From NCBI RefSeq assembly GCF_024707545.1, contig NZ_CP062229.1, positions 5,437,501 to 5,501,500 on the forward strand: a stretch of DNA of 64,000 bases, given 5' to 3'. A program made the position numbers and the translations under genes. Shown here piece by piece: positions 19,107-28,246 of the stretch; the stretch's first letter is position 1, and each line of letters starts with the position of its first letter. The notes beneath the pieces are model-generated. The model did no database searches, was not told where the DNA came from, and saw only the letters and a list, made by a program, of their open reading frames with translations. This DNA is from Mesorhizobium onobrychidis. Its GTDB lineage: Bacteria; Pseudomonadota; Alphaproteobacteria; Rhizobiales; Rhizobiaceae.

Positions 19107-19143
19107 TTGCGCGGGCTGAACCGGCCGTACAGCGGGCGCTTCG

Positions 19144-20676
19144 CTAGGTGATTTGGCGCTCCATTTCCACCTCGGCCCCTAGACTTTCGATGTCGCGGAA
19201 GATCGAAGCGACAGCCAGCGTGCGCCCTTCGCGCTTGAAGCGGAGCAGGCAATCCTTGGCAACGATGTCTCCATCGATCGCGATCTCGTCCCATTGCACG
19301 GCATGGCCGACGTAGTTGATGGGAACATCGTAATGCTGGCTCCAGAAGAACGGCACGGCGACGAATTTCTCGCGATGGCCGAGCATGTTGAGGGCCGCGG
19401 TTCGCCCCTGCCTCTCGGCAACTACCCAATGCTCGACCCGAATGTTCTCGCCACTGTGAGGATCTGGCCACCGCGCAATGTCGCCGGCCGCGAAGATGCC
19501 TGGTACGCTCGTCTCCAAAAAGGCATTTACTACGACACCGCGGTCAAGGATGAGCCCCGCTGTTTCGGCAAGCCCTGTCCGCGGTCGCACGCCGATGCCG
19601 ACGACGACGAAATCCGCCGCCAACGAATCGCCACTGCTGAGTTTCACCTTGCTGCCGTCGATGCTGCTCGCGGTGTCCTCGAGATGGAATACGACACCAT
19701 TCTCCTCATGGAGGGCGCGGATGAAGTCGCCCATTTGCGGACCCAGGATCCGTTCCATGGGCCGTTTTTCCGGCGCCACGACATGAACTTCGATCTCGCG
19801 CGAACGCAGAGCCGCGGCAACCTCCAGGCCAATGAAACTGGCGCCAAGCACGACGGCGCAGCGCGCAGTCATGGCTCGCTCGATGATCGCCTTGCAATCT
19901 GCGAACGAGCGCAGCGTGTGAACGTGTGGTTGGTCGGCGCCTTGTATGGTCAGGCGAACCGGTTCGGCTCCGGTCGCAAGGAGTAGCCTGTCGTAAGGAG
20001 TCCGGGCCCCGTCCGCGAGTACAACCTCGCCAGAACGTGCATCGATGCTGGCGACGTTCGCATTGAGGCGCAGGTCGATATCGTTCTTTGAGTAGAAGCT
20101 TTCCCCGCGGAGCGGAATCCAATCCTCCGGTGCTTTGCCGGCGAGGTAGTCCTTGGAAAGATTGGGTCGATCAACGGGCGGCGCTTCGTCGTTGCTGAGC
20201 ATGACAAGGCTGCCTTGATAGTCCTCGCGCCGCAGTCTTTCTGCCGCCGCGAAACCGGCCGCGCCGCCACCGACAATGACGATCTTCTCCGGAACCTGGC
20301 CGGAGCCCCCATCGCGCTGCTTCGGTGCCGGCCGTTTGCGCTTCTCGCCCACGAATATCCGATCATCGCGTTGTTCCACCGACCAGCAAGCGAGTGGACT
20401 GAAAGCAGGGGCGCGCAAGGCCTCGCCTGTACGCAAATCGAAGCACGCGTGATGCCAGGGACACCGGACGGTGTCTCCCACCACAAGACCGTCGACGAGC
20501 GGCCCGCCATAATGTGTGCATGTCGCTCCGATGGCGAAGACCTCGGCCCCGCGGCGCACCAGCAGCACCTGCTCATCGCCGCAATGGCCGAGGAGCTTTG
20601 CGCCATCGGGAAGATCGGATAACGCGATGCCCTCGACCAGATCCGGCCCGTTTAGTTTGCTATGACCTTCAGCCAT
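19144..20676 (-). CDS. Rieske [2Fe-2S]-FAD/NAD(P) oxidoreductase (AIFM3-like)
   Basis: 510 residues. The N-terminal 115 residues are a Rieske domain with CTHYGGPL and CPWHHACFD, supplying the two Cys and two His iron ligands. The rest is a pyridine nucleotide-disulphide oxidoreductase: FAD loop VIVGGGAAGFAAAERLRR near residue 135, NAD loop VVLGASFIGLEVAAALRS near residue 275, and the C-terminal FAD motif GIFAAGDIARW near 390. The same order occurs in AIFM3/Nfrl-type proteins. It likely shuttles electrons from NAD(P)H to an unknown acceptor in the cytoplasm. Confidence 0.93.
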   Translation of the reverse strand: MAEGHSKLNGPDLVEGIALSDLPDGAKLLGHCGDEQVLLVRRGAEVFAIGATCTHYGGPLVDGLVVGDTVRCPWHHACFDLRTGEALRAPAFSPLACWSVEQRDDRIFVGEKRKRPAPKQRDGGSGQVPEKIVIVGGGAAGFAAAERLRREDYQGSLVMLSNDEAPPVDRPNLSKDYLAGKAPEDWIPLRGESFYSKNDIDLRLNANVASIDARSGEVVLADGARTPYDRLLLATGAEPVRLTIQGADQPHVHTLRSFADCKAIIERAMTARCAVVLGASFIGLEVAAALRSREIEVHVVAPEKRPMERILGPQMGDFIRALHEENGVVFHLEDTASSIDGSKVKLSSGDSLAADFVVVGIGVRPRTGLAETAGLILDRGVVVNAFLETSVPGIFAAGDIARWPDPHSGENIRVEHWVVAERQGRTAALNMLGHREKFVAVPFFWSQHYDVPINYVGHAVQWDEIAIDGDIVAKDCLLRFKREGRTLAVASIFRDIESLGAEVEMERQIT

Positions 20677-20960
20677 TTTCCTCTCCTTTGGCGCGATCCA
20701 GTGTCAAAATCGCCTGTACGGACGAGACGCGGGAAATCTCCGGTCCACCAGCCTCGGAACGCCGCGTGCTGGCTGGCGCGCCGTCAGTTTCTCGGACACC
20801 GCTTGCGCCCAAACGTCCGGCCGCGTCATTCGTTGCCAGTTGGGGCAGTACGCACCGTCGATTTCCTGGCGATTTGGATTCGCTGCTGAAGGAATGACGC
20901 CGTCGCGTAAACTTTTTCGCCGGGCATGCGTTGTTCGTTCTCCAAGCCGAGGAGACAGCC

Positions 20961-21932
20961 ATGCAGATGAAATCGGAAATCGCCGGCGAAGCCGCCAAGC
21001 AACGCCACATCCAGCGCGGCATCGATGCCAAGGACAAATCGAAGGGCAAGGGCAAGCAACAAGGCGCCATGCAGGCCGGAGCACGCAAATATCCCGAGCC
21101 GCCCTTTCCCGAACAGCACCAGCCGAAGCCGGGGCACGAATGGGCGATTGAGCCGGCGCCGCTTTACGATGCGCCGTTCTATATCGGATCGAAAAAGCTC
21201 GACGGCAAAGTGGCGCTGATTACCGGCGGCGATTCAGGCATAGGCCGTGCGGTGGCCGTGCTCTATGCGCGCGAAGGTGCCGACGTGGCGATCGTCTATC
21301 TGTCCGAGGATCAGGATGCCGAAGAGACGAAGAAGGCCGTCGAAGCCGAGGGCCGGCGCTGCATACTGGTCAAGGCCGACGTCAGCGAGCGCGACCACTG
21401 CCACAATGCCGTGGCTGAGGTGGTGAAGGAATTTGGCCGGATCGACGTTCTGGTCAACAACGCCGCTTTCCAGATCCATTCCAGCGACTTCAGCGAGCTG
21501 ACCGAAGAGCATTTCGACACCACGCTGAAGACCAACCTCTACGGCTACTTCCACATGGCGCAGGAGGCCGTGCCGCATATGAAGCCCGGTTCGGCGATCA
21601 TCAACAGTGGCTCCGTAACCGGCATCGAGGGCTCGAAGCAACTGGTCGACTATTCAATGACCAAGGGCGGCATTCATGCCTTCACGCGCGCACTCTCCGG
21701 CAACCTTATCGAAAAGGGAATCCGGGTGAACTGCGTGGCGCCAGGCCCGGTGTGGACGCCGCTCAATCCGTCGGACAAGCAAGCCGGTGACGTTTCGAAA
21801 TTTGGCGCAGACACCCCGATGAAACGGCCCGCACAACCGGAGGAGATCGCGCCCGCCTATGTGTTCCTCGCCTCACCGCATTGCTCGAGCTACATCACAG
21901 GCGAGATATTGCCGATCATCGGCGGCTACTGA
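20961..21932 (+). CDS. Short-chain dehydrogenase, YghA-like
   Basis: 323 residues from the ATG at 20961, which has GAGGAG 7 nt upstream; the extended N-terminus with KQQGAMQAGARKYPEPPFPEQ is typical of the YghA/stress-type SDR group. The NAD(P) motif GGDSGIGRAVAVLYAREGA is near residue 95, NNAAF near 170 and the catalytic YSMTKGG near 240. It reduces or oxidises a small aldehyde/ketone in the cytoplasm; this clade often accompanies general stress genes. No operon partner is evident. Confidence 0.92.
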   Translation: MQMKSEIAGEAAKQRHIQRGIDAKDKSKGKGKQQGAMQAGARKYPEPPFPEQHQPKPGHEWAIEPAPLYDAPFYIGSKKLDGKVALITGGDSGIGRAVAVLYAREGADVAIVYLSEDQDAEETKKAVEAEGRRCILVKADVSERDHCHNAVAEVVKEFGRIDVLVNNAAFQIHSSDFSELTEEHFDTTLKTNLYGYFHMAQEAVPHMKPGSAIINSGSVTGIEGSKQLVDYSMTKGGIHAFTRALSGNLIEKGIRVNCVAPGPVWTPLNPSDKQAGDVSKFGADTPMKRPAQPEEIAPAYVFLASPHCSSYITGEILPIIGGY

Positions 21933-22018
21933 GTGCTTGTCGCCCGCTCAGCTCGATCGTCGTGCAACCTCACGTGTGACGGTGGTAGCGGCGATCTCAG
22001 ATATGAAATGGTCGACAG

Positions 22019-22250
22019 ATGTATTTCATTGCCTTGGCGACAGACTATGACGGCACGCTGGCGCACGATGGGATCGTAGCTGAAAAGACGCTTGCTGCTC
22101 TCGAACGGGTCAAGAAAAGTGGCCGCAAACTCATACTAGTCACTGGCCGCGAACTGCCCGACCTCAAGCGCGTTTTTCCCGAGCTCGGCCTATTCGACAA
22201 GGTCGTCGCCGAAAATGGGGCGTTGATCTATGCGGCGGGCAGGTTCATAC
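22019..22250 (+). pseudogene. N-terminal fragment of Cof-like HAD hydrolase
   Basis: The frame from 22019 reads MYFIALATDYDGTLAHDG then LILVTGRELPDLKRVFPELG and VVAENGALIYAAG, a perfect HAD type IIB beginning with nucleophile DYDGT and motif II TGR. Family similarity stops near 22250, where the antisense strand becomes a response-regulator gene. Only about 77 of an expected 220 or more residues remain. The open frame continues to 22897 only as a shadow of the kinase fragment. Confidence 0.75.
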
Positions 22251-22432
22251 CCGTCGATCACCGGAAGCTGAATGTCCATCAGGATCAGGTCTGGCTTCTC
22301 AGCTGCAGCGGCAGCGACACCGGCAGCACCGTCCGCGGCCTCGATCAGTTCGTATTCGGTTGTGGCGATGAGATCGCGCACGATCTGCCGGTTGTCCTCG
22401 GTGTCTTCCACCATCAGGATTCTCTTGCTCAT
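22235..22432 (-). pseudogene. N-terminal fragment of CheY/DivK-like response regulator
   Basis: From the ATG at 22432 the protein reads MSKRILMVEDTEDNRQIVRDL, with the acidic pair ED and the phospho-acceptor in LILMDIQLPVIDGYE; the receiver is cut after about 65 of 120 residues, where it meets the HAD fragment. Its start overlaps the kinase fragment's stop by 4 nt (ATGA), so the original kinase-regulator operon spacing is preserved. It cannot fold as a full receiver. Confidence 0.78.
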
Positions 22433-22980
22433 GCTGCCTTCACATCCTCTCCCACCCGGATCGGTATTTTCATGCGGAATGTCGAGCCTGAACCCGGCAC
22501 GGACTCCACGCCTATGGTTCCACCATGCATTTCCACGATACGCTTCGAGATCGCCAGGCCGAGACCCGTGCCACCCTTTTGCCTGGTGCTGCTGCTATCG
22601 ACCTGCTGGAATTCCTCGAAGATAAGCCCCTGGTCTTTGGGTGCAATGCCGGGACCTGTGTCCCGCACTGTGATCTCGAAATGTCCGTCGACCGCATCGG
22701 CGAGAATGTCGACCGCACCCGTCTCGGTAAACTTGACAGCATTTCCTGCAAGATTGAGCAGGACCTGGGTCAAGCGGCGTTCGTCCCCGCGGCCGATCGG
22801 AAGGTTCTCGGCAACAGTCGTCGCAAGCTTGAGCCCTTTCGCTCGCGCTAGCAGCTCCACGGCCGTAACGGTCGATCGAACGATCTGCCCAACGTAATAA
22901 TCTTCGAGCGCCAGCGTGAGCTGGCCCGCTTCGATCTTTGAAAGATCGAGCACGTCGTTGATGAGCCCCAGGAGATGTTG
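22429..22980 (-). pseudogene. C-terminal fragment of sensor histidine kinase
   Basis: The segment begins HLLGLINDVLDLSKIEAG, just after where the phospho-acceptor H-box would lie, and continues with the N box NLAGNAVKFTETG, DTGPGIAPKDQGLIF and the G2 box GGTGLGLAISKRIVEMHGG to the stop at 22429. The sensor part and the H-box are gone. Upstream of 22980 the same open frame is an out-of-frame reading of a recombinase fragment, so the apparent 248-residue protein is a chance fusion. Autophosphorylation is not possible without the histidine. Confidence 0.8.
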
Positions 22981-22984
22981 CCCG

Positions 22985-23462
22985 TCTTTTTGTAGATTTG
23001 TGAGGCCTTGGTCCGTCTCATCGAGTGTGTTCCGTATCGTTTCGGGTCGAGACCGATACTGGAGACCCATTTGTCGATGATCCTCCCATACTGCCTCGTC
23101 GACATGTGCGGTCTGGCCCGGACGCGGCTCGGGAACAGGAAATCCGTTTCGGCGAGGCGGCGGCGCGCGATCCATGCGCCGACGGCCGCGCGCGTCTGCT
23201 CCGTGATTTCGAACTGCACTGGCCGTCCTGTTTCTTCTGTACGATCACCGCCCGATCACGAACGGTACCGGAAAGGGCAACGTCTCCGACGGTGATGGTG
23301 ACAAGGTCGCAACCCCGCAGCTTGCTGTCGATGGCGAGATTGAACAGCGCAAGATCGCGTTCCGCATCTTGCCACCTGCAGTCGCGTCCGGATGCTCCAG
23401 ACCTCTCGTGGCTTAAGCGGAGGCTTATGGCCAACGATGTGGCCTCGGTTCCAACTAGGCAT
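22985..23462 (-). pseudogene. Frameshifted and truncated tyrosine recombinase (copy 1)
   Basis: Starting MPSWNRGHIVGHKPPLKPRE, the reading frame shifts twice (near 23385 and near 23225) yet together gives AERDLALFNLAIDSKLRGCDL, QFEITEQTRAAVGAWIARR and YGTHSMRRTKASQIYKKTGN. This parallels the intact recombinase at 52194-52790 nearly residue by residue. It lacks the last 35 residues with the active-site His and Tyr, replaced by the kinase fragment. It is therefore dead. Confidence 0.82.
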
Positions 23463-23600
23463 GGTCCTTCTCCCATGCCGCCCTCCCGCAGCGCCCGAAG
23501 CGAGCTCGCGCATTGTAGCGCCTCTGGAGCCGACTGTAGGGGTACGTTCAACAGGTTGCTGATTTCGGCTCGCCCAATGAGCGGAGCACGGCAATAGGCG
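22985..23600. repeat. Diverged direct repeat, copy 1 (recombinase gene plus upstream)
   Basis: The sequence matches 52300-52960 in the same orientation, not only over the recombinase but also upstream, for example CCAACGATGTGGCCTC, TCCCATGCCGCCCTCC and an AATAGGCGC..GTCGCGCCAT block. Substitutions and small indels are scattered throughout, so the duplication is old. Confidence 0.7.
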
Positions 23601-23840
23601 CAGTCGCGCCATTTCCGGACTTTCGGTGTGTTCGCGAGCCGCTCTCAGTCTCACGCGGCTACATCACGACCACGGGAACGACGGAGCGGCTCGCGACTTG
23701 TTCACACGTGTTTATGCCTCATTCACCGAGGGGTCTCGATGCTGGCTATCTCGTCGATGTGAAGGAATTGCTCGGCCAACTGCCATGGGTGCTATTCGCA
23801 AATGGTCGAGATGGCATCAAAAGAGGCCTCCTTCCTTCCG

Positions 23841-25199
23841 CTAGTCCGCCCCGTCGGTTTTTGCCCGTTCGATAAATTTCCCCGCGACCGCTTTACCGAG
23901 CGCGGCGCCGGCCCGGTTGTCCATTTCATAGTGGATGCCTGCCCAGACGCGGGAATCACCCGCCTCTTTACCAACCGCGCGGATGAACTCCGCATGGCCG
24001 GGAAACAGGTACGCCAGGACCTCGCATCGGGCAGTCGAGAGCGTGGAGTGGTTCGACGGATAACTGGGATGGGCCGGCACCGCGAACAGGGGAGTGATGC
24101 TCGCGTCAAGCATGTTGGGCCGCAGATACCAATAGGCGTACTTCCCGTCGTTGCTTGCAATGTAGGCGTCGTAATAGACCGTTGCGAGCATCGCGTAAGC
24201 CCGCGCGGCACGCGGCGGGTTCGTATCCGTCTTGTCCTCGAACATCCACTTGCTGGCATAGTCATACCAGTCGGTGAACAGGCCGGATGGGCTTTGCCAG
24301 TAGAACGCTTTGTAGCTGTTAGGGAATTTTCGTTCAAACTGTCGGATTGCATCCATCTCGGCCTTTACGGCCGGGGACTGGCAGTCGGGCGGCGCCGGCG
24401 GCCTGAATTCATCGGGTGCTGCCAGCACGATCGGCTTCCAGTTTGGCATGGTTACATTGGCGGGTTTGTTCCCGACCCACATGCACGGCCCGGTCGGAAC
24501 AGTGCCGGTCCACGCTGCATCGGAGCCATCGGCCTTTGCCCGCGCAATCACCTGCTCTGCGACCCTCCGTCCCAACTCCAGGCCGGCGGAAGAATCGCTT
24601 GGGAACTGGACACCGGCAAGGACACGCGACTGTGCCGCTTCTTCGGCCATTGCCTTGAACGACGATGTCTCTTCGGGAAAGAAATAAGAAAGAACGGTCG
24701 CAGCAGCTCCGGCGGCTGCGGCATGCTCGGATGGATAGGAGGGACTCCGCGGCGGCGGCAGCGCAGTCGCCAGTGTCGCATCCGCCTCGCTCGGGCGCGG
24801 CCGATTGTAGAAGTACTTTGCGTCCCACGCAGCGATGGTGGCGTCGTACATCGCCATCGTCAAATAGGTGTAGACGCGGTGCGCATTTGAAATCTGCTGG
24901 TTCTCGAGAAGGCGATTGTTGACCAGATCGATCCATCGGTACCCAGGCGAGCCGGCGTCCCAGAAGGTGATTTTGTCGGCGGCAGCCGGATCCTTTTGCG
25001 CCAAGAGATCCCGCATCTGCACCAATTCGGCTGCTGCGGCGGAGGCGTCAGGCGGTGGCGGGACTCGGAAGTCCTCGCCAGACGTGATTACCCATGTCTT
25101 CCACGTTCCAGCCTCTGGTTCTATCAAATCCGATTGGGCGAAAGCGCAGTTCCCTGAAAAGAGGATTACCGCGCAGGCCTTGCCAAAACCGCTAAGCAT
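23841..25199 (-). CDS. Exported vanadium-haloperoxidase/PAP2-type protein with two PAP2 repeats
   Basis: 452 residues with a signal peptide ending near residue 21 (NCAFA-Q). Two homologous halves each carry the three PAP2 motifs. First half: K128 with RP at 135-136, PSEH at 156-159, SR at 191-192 but Gln198 instead of His, and Asp202. Second half: K353 with RP at 360-361, PSNH at 381-384, and SR-x5-H-x3-D at 416-427, complete. The second site should be catalytic (phosphatase or vanadate-haloperoxidase-like) in the periplasm. It lies alone, flanked by intergenic DNA. Substrate is unknown. Confidence 0.85.
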   Translation of the reverse strand: MLSGFGKACAVILFSGNCAFAQSDLIEPEAGTWKTWVITSGEDFRVPPPPDASAAAAELVQMRDLLAQKDPAAADKITFWDAGSPGYRWIDLVNNRLLENQQISNAHRVYTYLTMAMYDATIAAWDAKYFYNRPRPSEADATLATALPPPRSPSYPSEHAAAAGAAATVLSYFFPEETSSFKAMAEEAAQSRVLAGVQFPSDSSAGLELGRRVAEQVIARAKADGSDAAWTGTVPTGPCMWVGNKPANVTMPNWKPIVLAAPDEFRPPAPPDCQSPAVKAEMDAIRQFERKFPNSYKAFYWQSPSGLFTDWYDYASKWMFEDKTDTNPPRAARAYAMLATVYYDAYIASNDGKYAYWYLRPNMLDASITPLFAVPAHPSYPSNHSTLSTARCEVLAYLFPGHAEFIRAVGKEAGDSRVWAGIHYEMDNRAGAALGKAVAGKFIERAKTDGAD

Positions 25200-25515
25200 G
25201 CGAGCCTCCCATAGCCCCCGCCCAAAGACGGAAGGTTTTCCGTTTTCACGGCCCTTCCACCTTTATTTTAGCCAGGTCTAATTATACCGCGAGGCGCTGC
25301 TGGGTAAAAGGACAAAAGTTGGAGCCCGGCAGCGTTGTGAAAGGGCACGTCCGAAGGCCACTGTCTTCCTGATTTGCACCCACTTCCTATCTTGCCGATC
25401 ACATTGACTGGCACTTTGACCAAGGCGCAAGTCAGCACCGAGATCGTCTTCACGAAGTCAGCGTTCAAGCGTGCAGCAGGGGTTTGAATGTCCGATTTGG
25501 GTCAAGGCTTCCCCT
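25200..25515. other. Intergenic stretch of about 315 bases
   Basis: No gene, clear promoter or strong repeat recognised between the PAP2 gene start and the DUF763 gene end, both minus strand. Confidence 0.35.
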
Positions 25516-26859
25516 TCAATTTCTCCGACGGAAGGGCAGAGAAGGGTCGAAATCGGTATTTCGTTGAATTGCGATCCGGCCCGCTTGTCCCTTTTGTTTG
25601 ATTTGTTTGACGTACGCGGGCGCCTCGGGTGCGGCCTCCCAGCCGAACACGCTGCGACCGCCGAGCAGATGCGACTGGTCGAACTCTCCGGCGACGATTT
25701 CCTTCAGGCTGGGGCCTGTGACATAGCGTTCGACCTGTCGTGACTGCTCGTCGAGCCGCTTCAAGGCACCGATTTCTTCGTCGCGGCCGAGCCTGGCCTT
25801 GTGGACGGCGGACTTCAGCACGCCGATCGTCTCGTCATAGACCTTCAGCGGCACGGGGAATGGATGCCTGTCCTTGCCGCCATGCGCCAGCGAGAAGCGG
25901 CCGGGATCGGAAAAACGGCATGGCGCGCCATGCAGAACCTCGGCAACCAGCGCCAGCGCCCGCACCGTGCGCGCACCGACGCCGGGGACCAGGAGAAGTT
26001 CGGAGAAATCGGCGGGGCCACGCTCGGCAGCCGCAGCCATGTTGCCATGAAGACGGCGCATGACGACATCGCTTTCGCGAACGTCGTGGTGGGCCGGCAT
26101 GACCAGGTGTGGCAGCATCGGCTGCTCGGGCTCCGGTTCTGTAGTCACGTCACGCTCGAGCGCGGCGAATTCCCTCAGGATGCGATCCGGTCCGAGGTCC
26201 TGCAGCAGCTCCAGCTGCCCCTTGCGCGACGCGTCGGCGCGGTGGTCGGTCAGGTTGACGATCTCGCCCTGGTTGGCGCCCTCGATGGCGGCATGCGGCT
26301 GGTCGACGAAACTCTTCAGGCCTTCGGACAGCCAATGATAACGGCGCGCCACCTTGCTGTCGCCGTTCATGCCTTGCTGCACCACGACCCAGTCGCCGTC
26401 ATCGGTCACGATGAAGCCATGCAGATAAAGGTCGAAGCCGTCCTGGACAGCGGCGCTGTCAACCTTGGCGACGAGCCGGCTGGCCGTTGCCAGGCCTGTT
26501 CCGTCGAGGCCGACGCGCTCGCCGATGACGGCAAGCTCGTGCGGGGTCTTGCGCGAATGCGCGCCGCGGCCGCCGCACACGTGAATACCGAGTTCGCCGG
26601 AGAGCGGAGCCAAACCACGTTTAAGGGCGCCGATGACGCTGGTCGTGATGCCGGAGGAATGCCAGTCCATTCCCATGACGGCGCCAAACGACTGGAACCA
26701 GAAGGGATGCGCCAACCGGCGCAGCAGCTCCTCGCGACCGTAATGGTGAATGATCGCCTCGCACATGACCGCGCCAAGACGCGTCATGCGGTCGCCGAGC
26801 CATTTCGGCACGCGTCCGCCATGAAGTGGAAGGTCTGCGCTTCCCGATCGTTGTGCCAA
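25516..26859 (-). CDS. DUF763 domain protein
   Basis: 447 residues. The family signature starts at the N-terminus (ADLPLHGGRVPKWLGDRM) and includes FGAVMGMDWHSSGITTSV, GIHVCGGRGAHSRKTP and VVQQGMNGDSKVARRYHWL. Near residue 290 a helix-hairpin-helix-like stretch LLLVPGVGARTVRALALVAE may contact nucleic acid. Biochemical function is not established; in many alphaproteobacteria it is encoded near Ku and ligase D genes, as here (about 3 kb away). A long plus-strand open frame over the same bases is a shadow. Confidence 0.88.
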   Translation of the reverse strand: MAQRSGSADLPLHGGRVPKWLGDRMTRLGAVMCEAIIHHYGREELLRRLAHPFWFQSFGAVMGMDWHSSGITTSVIGALKRGLAPLSGELGIHVCGGRGAHSRKTPHELAVIGERVGLDGTGLATASRLVAKVDSAAVQDGFDLYLHGFIVTDDGDWVVVQQGMNGDSKVARRYHWLSEGLKSFVDQPHAAIEGANQGEIVNLTDHRADASRKGQLELLQDLGPDRILREFAALERDVTTEPEPEQPMLPHLVMPAHHDVRESDVVMRRLHGNMAAAAERGPADFSELLLVPGVGARTVRALALVAEVLHGAPCRFSDPGRFSLAHGGKDRHPFPVPLKVYDETIGVLKSAVHKARLGRDEEIGALKRLDEQSRQVERYVTGPSLKEIVAGEFDQSHLLGGRSVFGWEAAPEAPAYVKQIKQKGQAGRIAIQRNTDFDPSLPFRRRN

Positions 26860-27002
26860 ATCTTGCCGCCTGTTGCCGATCTATGCCTTGCGCTCAACAG
26901 ATAGGTACCAAAAGCGGGGTGAAGAAGCGATGACGCCCGTTTCGAGATGCCGATGCTGCCTGCCTGGTGCCAGGCCCGCTTGGCAATCAGGTGTAGCGGT
27001 TA

Positions 27003-27701
27003 TCAGGTAGATTCGCTGACGATATTAAACTTCTCGATGTCGCAATGCTCACCCACCAGTGTCAATAAATCCGTCGGCGGCGGTCCCTTGTCAGACCGCC
27101 TCCAGCTGATCTCGAACGACACCACGGGGCTGTCGCGATCTGGGCGCCGCTCCATTCCAACCAGGCGCGCTCGATAACCGGAGGGCCCGGTGATCGCGTC
27201 GAGGTCGTCATGATCCGCCGCCTTCCAGGTGAGCGCCAACACGGCCTGGTGTTCGCGCGGTATCACCAGATCGACCCATTTCAACACGAGCAGAATGACC
27301 AGCGTCAGCACCGTCCCGGCTGCGCCCAAGGCGTATTGGCCACCCCCGAAAGCCAATCCGATCATCGTCATCATCCACAACGTGGCTGCTGTAGTGACAC
27401 CGCTGACAAGACTGCCCCGGCGAAGAATGGCGCCGCCACCGATGAAGCCGACGCCTGTCAACACGCCCAGGGGAAAGCGAAGAACGTCCATACGGACGAA
27501 GGAATTCGGAGCTTTGCCGCCAACCTCCAGCAGAATGGTGGCCTGTGTCATTGCGATCGCGGCGGCCAGCCCGACCAGGATGGTTGTCCTGAGGCCGGCC
27601 GCCTGTCCGCGCGCCTCCCGGTCGAGGCCAATCAATGAACCGGCGAGCACGGTCAGAAGCAGGCGTGCCGCGATGTCTTGCCAAACCGGAATAAGAGACA
27701 T
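27003..27701 (-). CDS. MgtC/SapB family membrane protein
   Basis: 232 residues from the ATG at 27701 (MSLIPVWQDIAARLLLTVLAG). The N-terminal half has four to five membrane spans with the family signature LIGLDREARGQAAGLRT and GVLTGVGFIGGGAIL, RGSLVSGVTTAATLW. The C-terminal 90 residues form a soluble ACT-like domain. MgtC proteins modulate F1Fo-ATPase and magnesium/phosphate stress responses in pathogens; whether this one does so is unknown. An ATG 16 codons upstream is less likely. Confidence 0.9.
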   Translation of the reverse strand: MSLIPVWQDIAARLLLTVLAGSLIGLDREARGQAAGLRTTILVGLAAAIAMTQATILLEVGGKAPNSFVRMDVLRFPLGVLTGVGFIGGGAILRRGSLVSGVTTAATLWMMTMIGLAFGGGQYALGAAGTVLTLVILLVLKWVDLVIPREHQAVLALTWKAADHDDLDAITGPSGYRARLVGMERRPDRDSPVVSFEISWRRSDKGPPPTDLLTLVGEHCDIEKFNIVSEST

Positions 27702-27759
27702 CGGTAAACCCTGATCGCCGCTGGTGTTTGGATTACGAACTGATCGCAATTCAATTCGG

Positions 27760-28233
27760 CTAGGGCCATTCGGGTTCCATCGGCGGCGTTTTGCCGGTTA
27801 CCGATCGGCTGGATTTCCGACTGCCGGATCGCGCCGTCTTGAATCTTCCCACACGCGGCAGATCGTCACGAAATTCCACCCACGGCAGCTTCATATCCCA
27901 ATAGGCATGGGCCTGCGGCGCAAAACGTTCGGGGTGGTCGAAGAAGCCGATCGTCACATAGAGTTCTTCCGGAAGCCCTTGGTCGAGATAGGCTATGGAT
28001 GTCCCGCAATCGGCACAGAAGGTGCGGAGCACGCCTCGGGTCCTTGAGAACGTCTTCGGCCAGCCGGTCAGCAGTCTGAATTGGGCCGGTCGATAGCCGA
28101 CCCAGACGGTCAGCGGGCTCCCTATCGCCTTGCGGCGATCGTCATCGTGATCGGAGCAAATCCGGAACGGGTCGCCATCCATCTCAGCCGTTATCGAACC
28201 GCAAAAACAGGAGCCGGTCTCGATCCTGGTCAT
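27760..28233 (-). CDS. GFA/CENP-V-family zinc protein with altered central site
   Basis: 157 residues from MTRIETGSCFCGSITAEM at 28233. The first zinc pair CFC and the late pair FCADCG (RTFCADCGTSIAYL) are those of the glutathione-dependent formaldehyde-activating (GFA) fold. The central CHCxxCR cluster of the family reads CSDHDDDRRKAIGSPL, leaving one cysteine there. The catalytic site is therefore altered and activity cannot be assumed. It follows alkB by 13 nt on the same strand and probably shares its message. Confidence 0.8.
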   Translation of the reverse strand: MTRIETGSCFCGSITAEMDGDPFRICSDHDDDRRKAIGSPLTVWVGYRPAQFRLLTGWPKTFSRTRGVLRTFCADCGTSIAYLDQGLPEELYVTIGFFDHPERFAPQAHAYWDMKLPWVEFRDDLPRVGRFKTARSGSRKSSRSVTGKTPPMEPEWP

Positions 28234-28246
28234 CGAACCACCACTT

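Noticed and set aside
22235..22980. Insertion sequence as the cause of the mosaic
   Set aside because: No transposase, terminal inverted repeats or target duplication seen at the two joins.
22429..23175. Single 248-residue frame joining recombinase-like and kinase sequences
   Set aside because: The N-terminal part is an out-of-frame reading of the recombinase copy and the kinase lacks its H-box, so the fusion is taken as accidental, not a chimeric gene.
25801..26904. Open frame of 367 codons on the plus strand
   Set aside because: Antisense to the DUF763 gene; no domain or plausible start.
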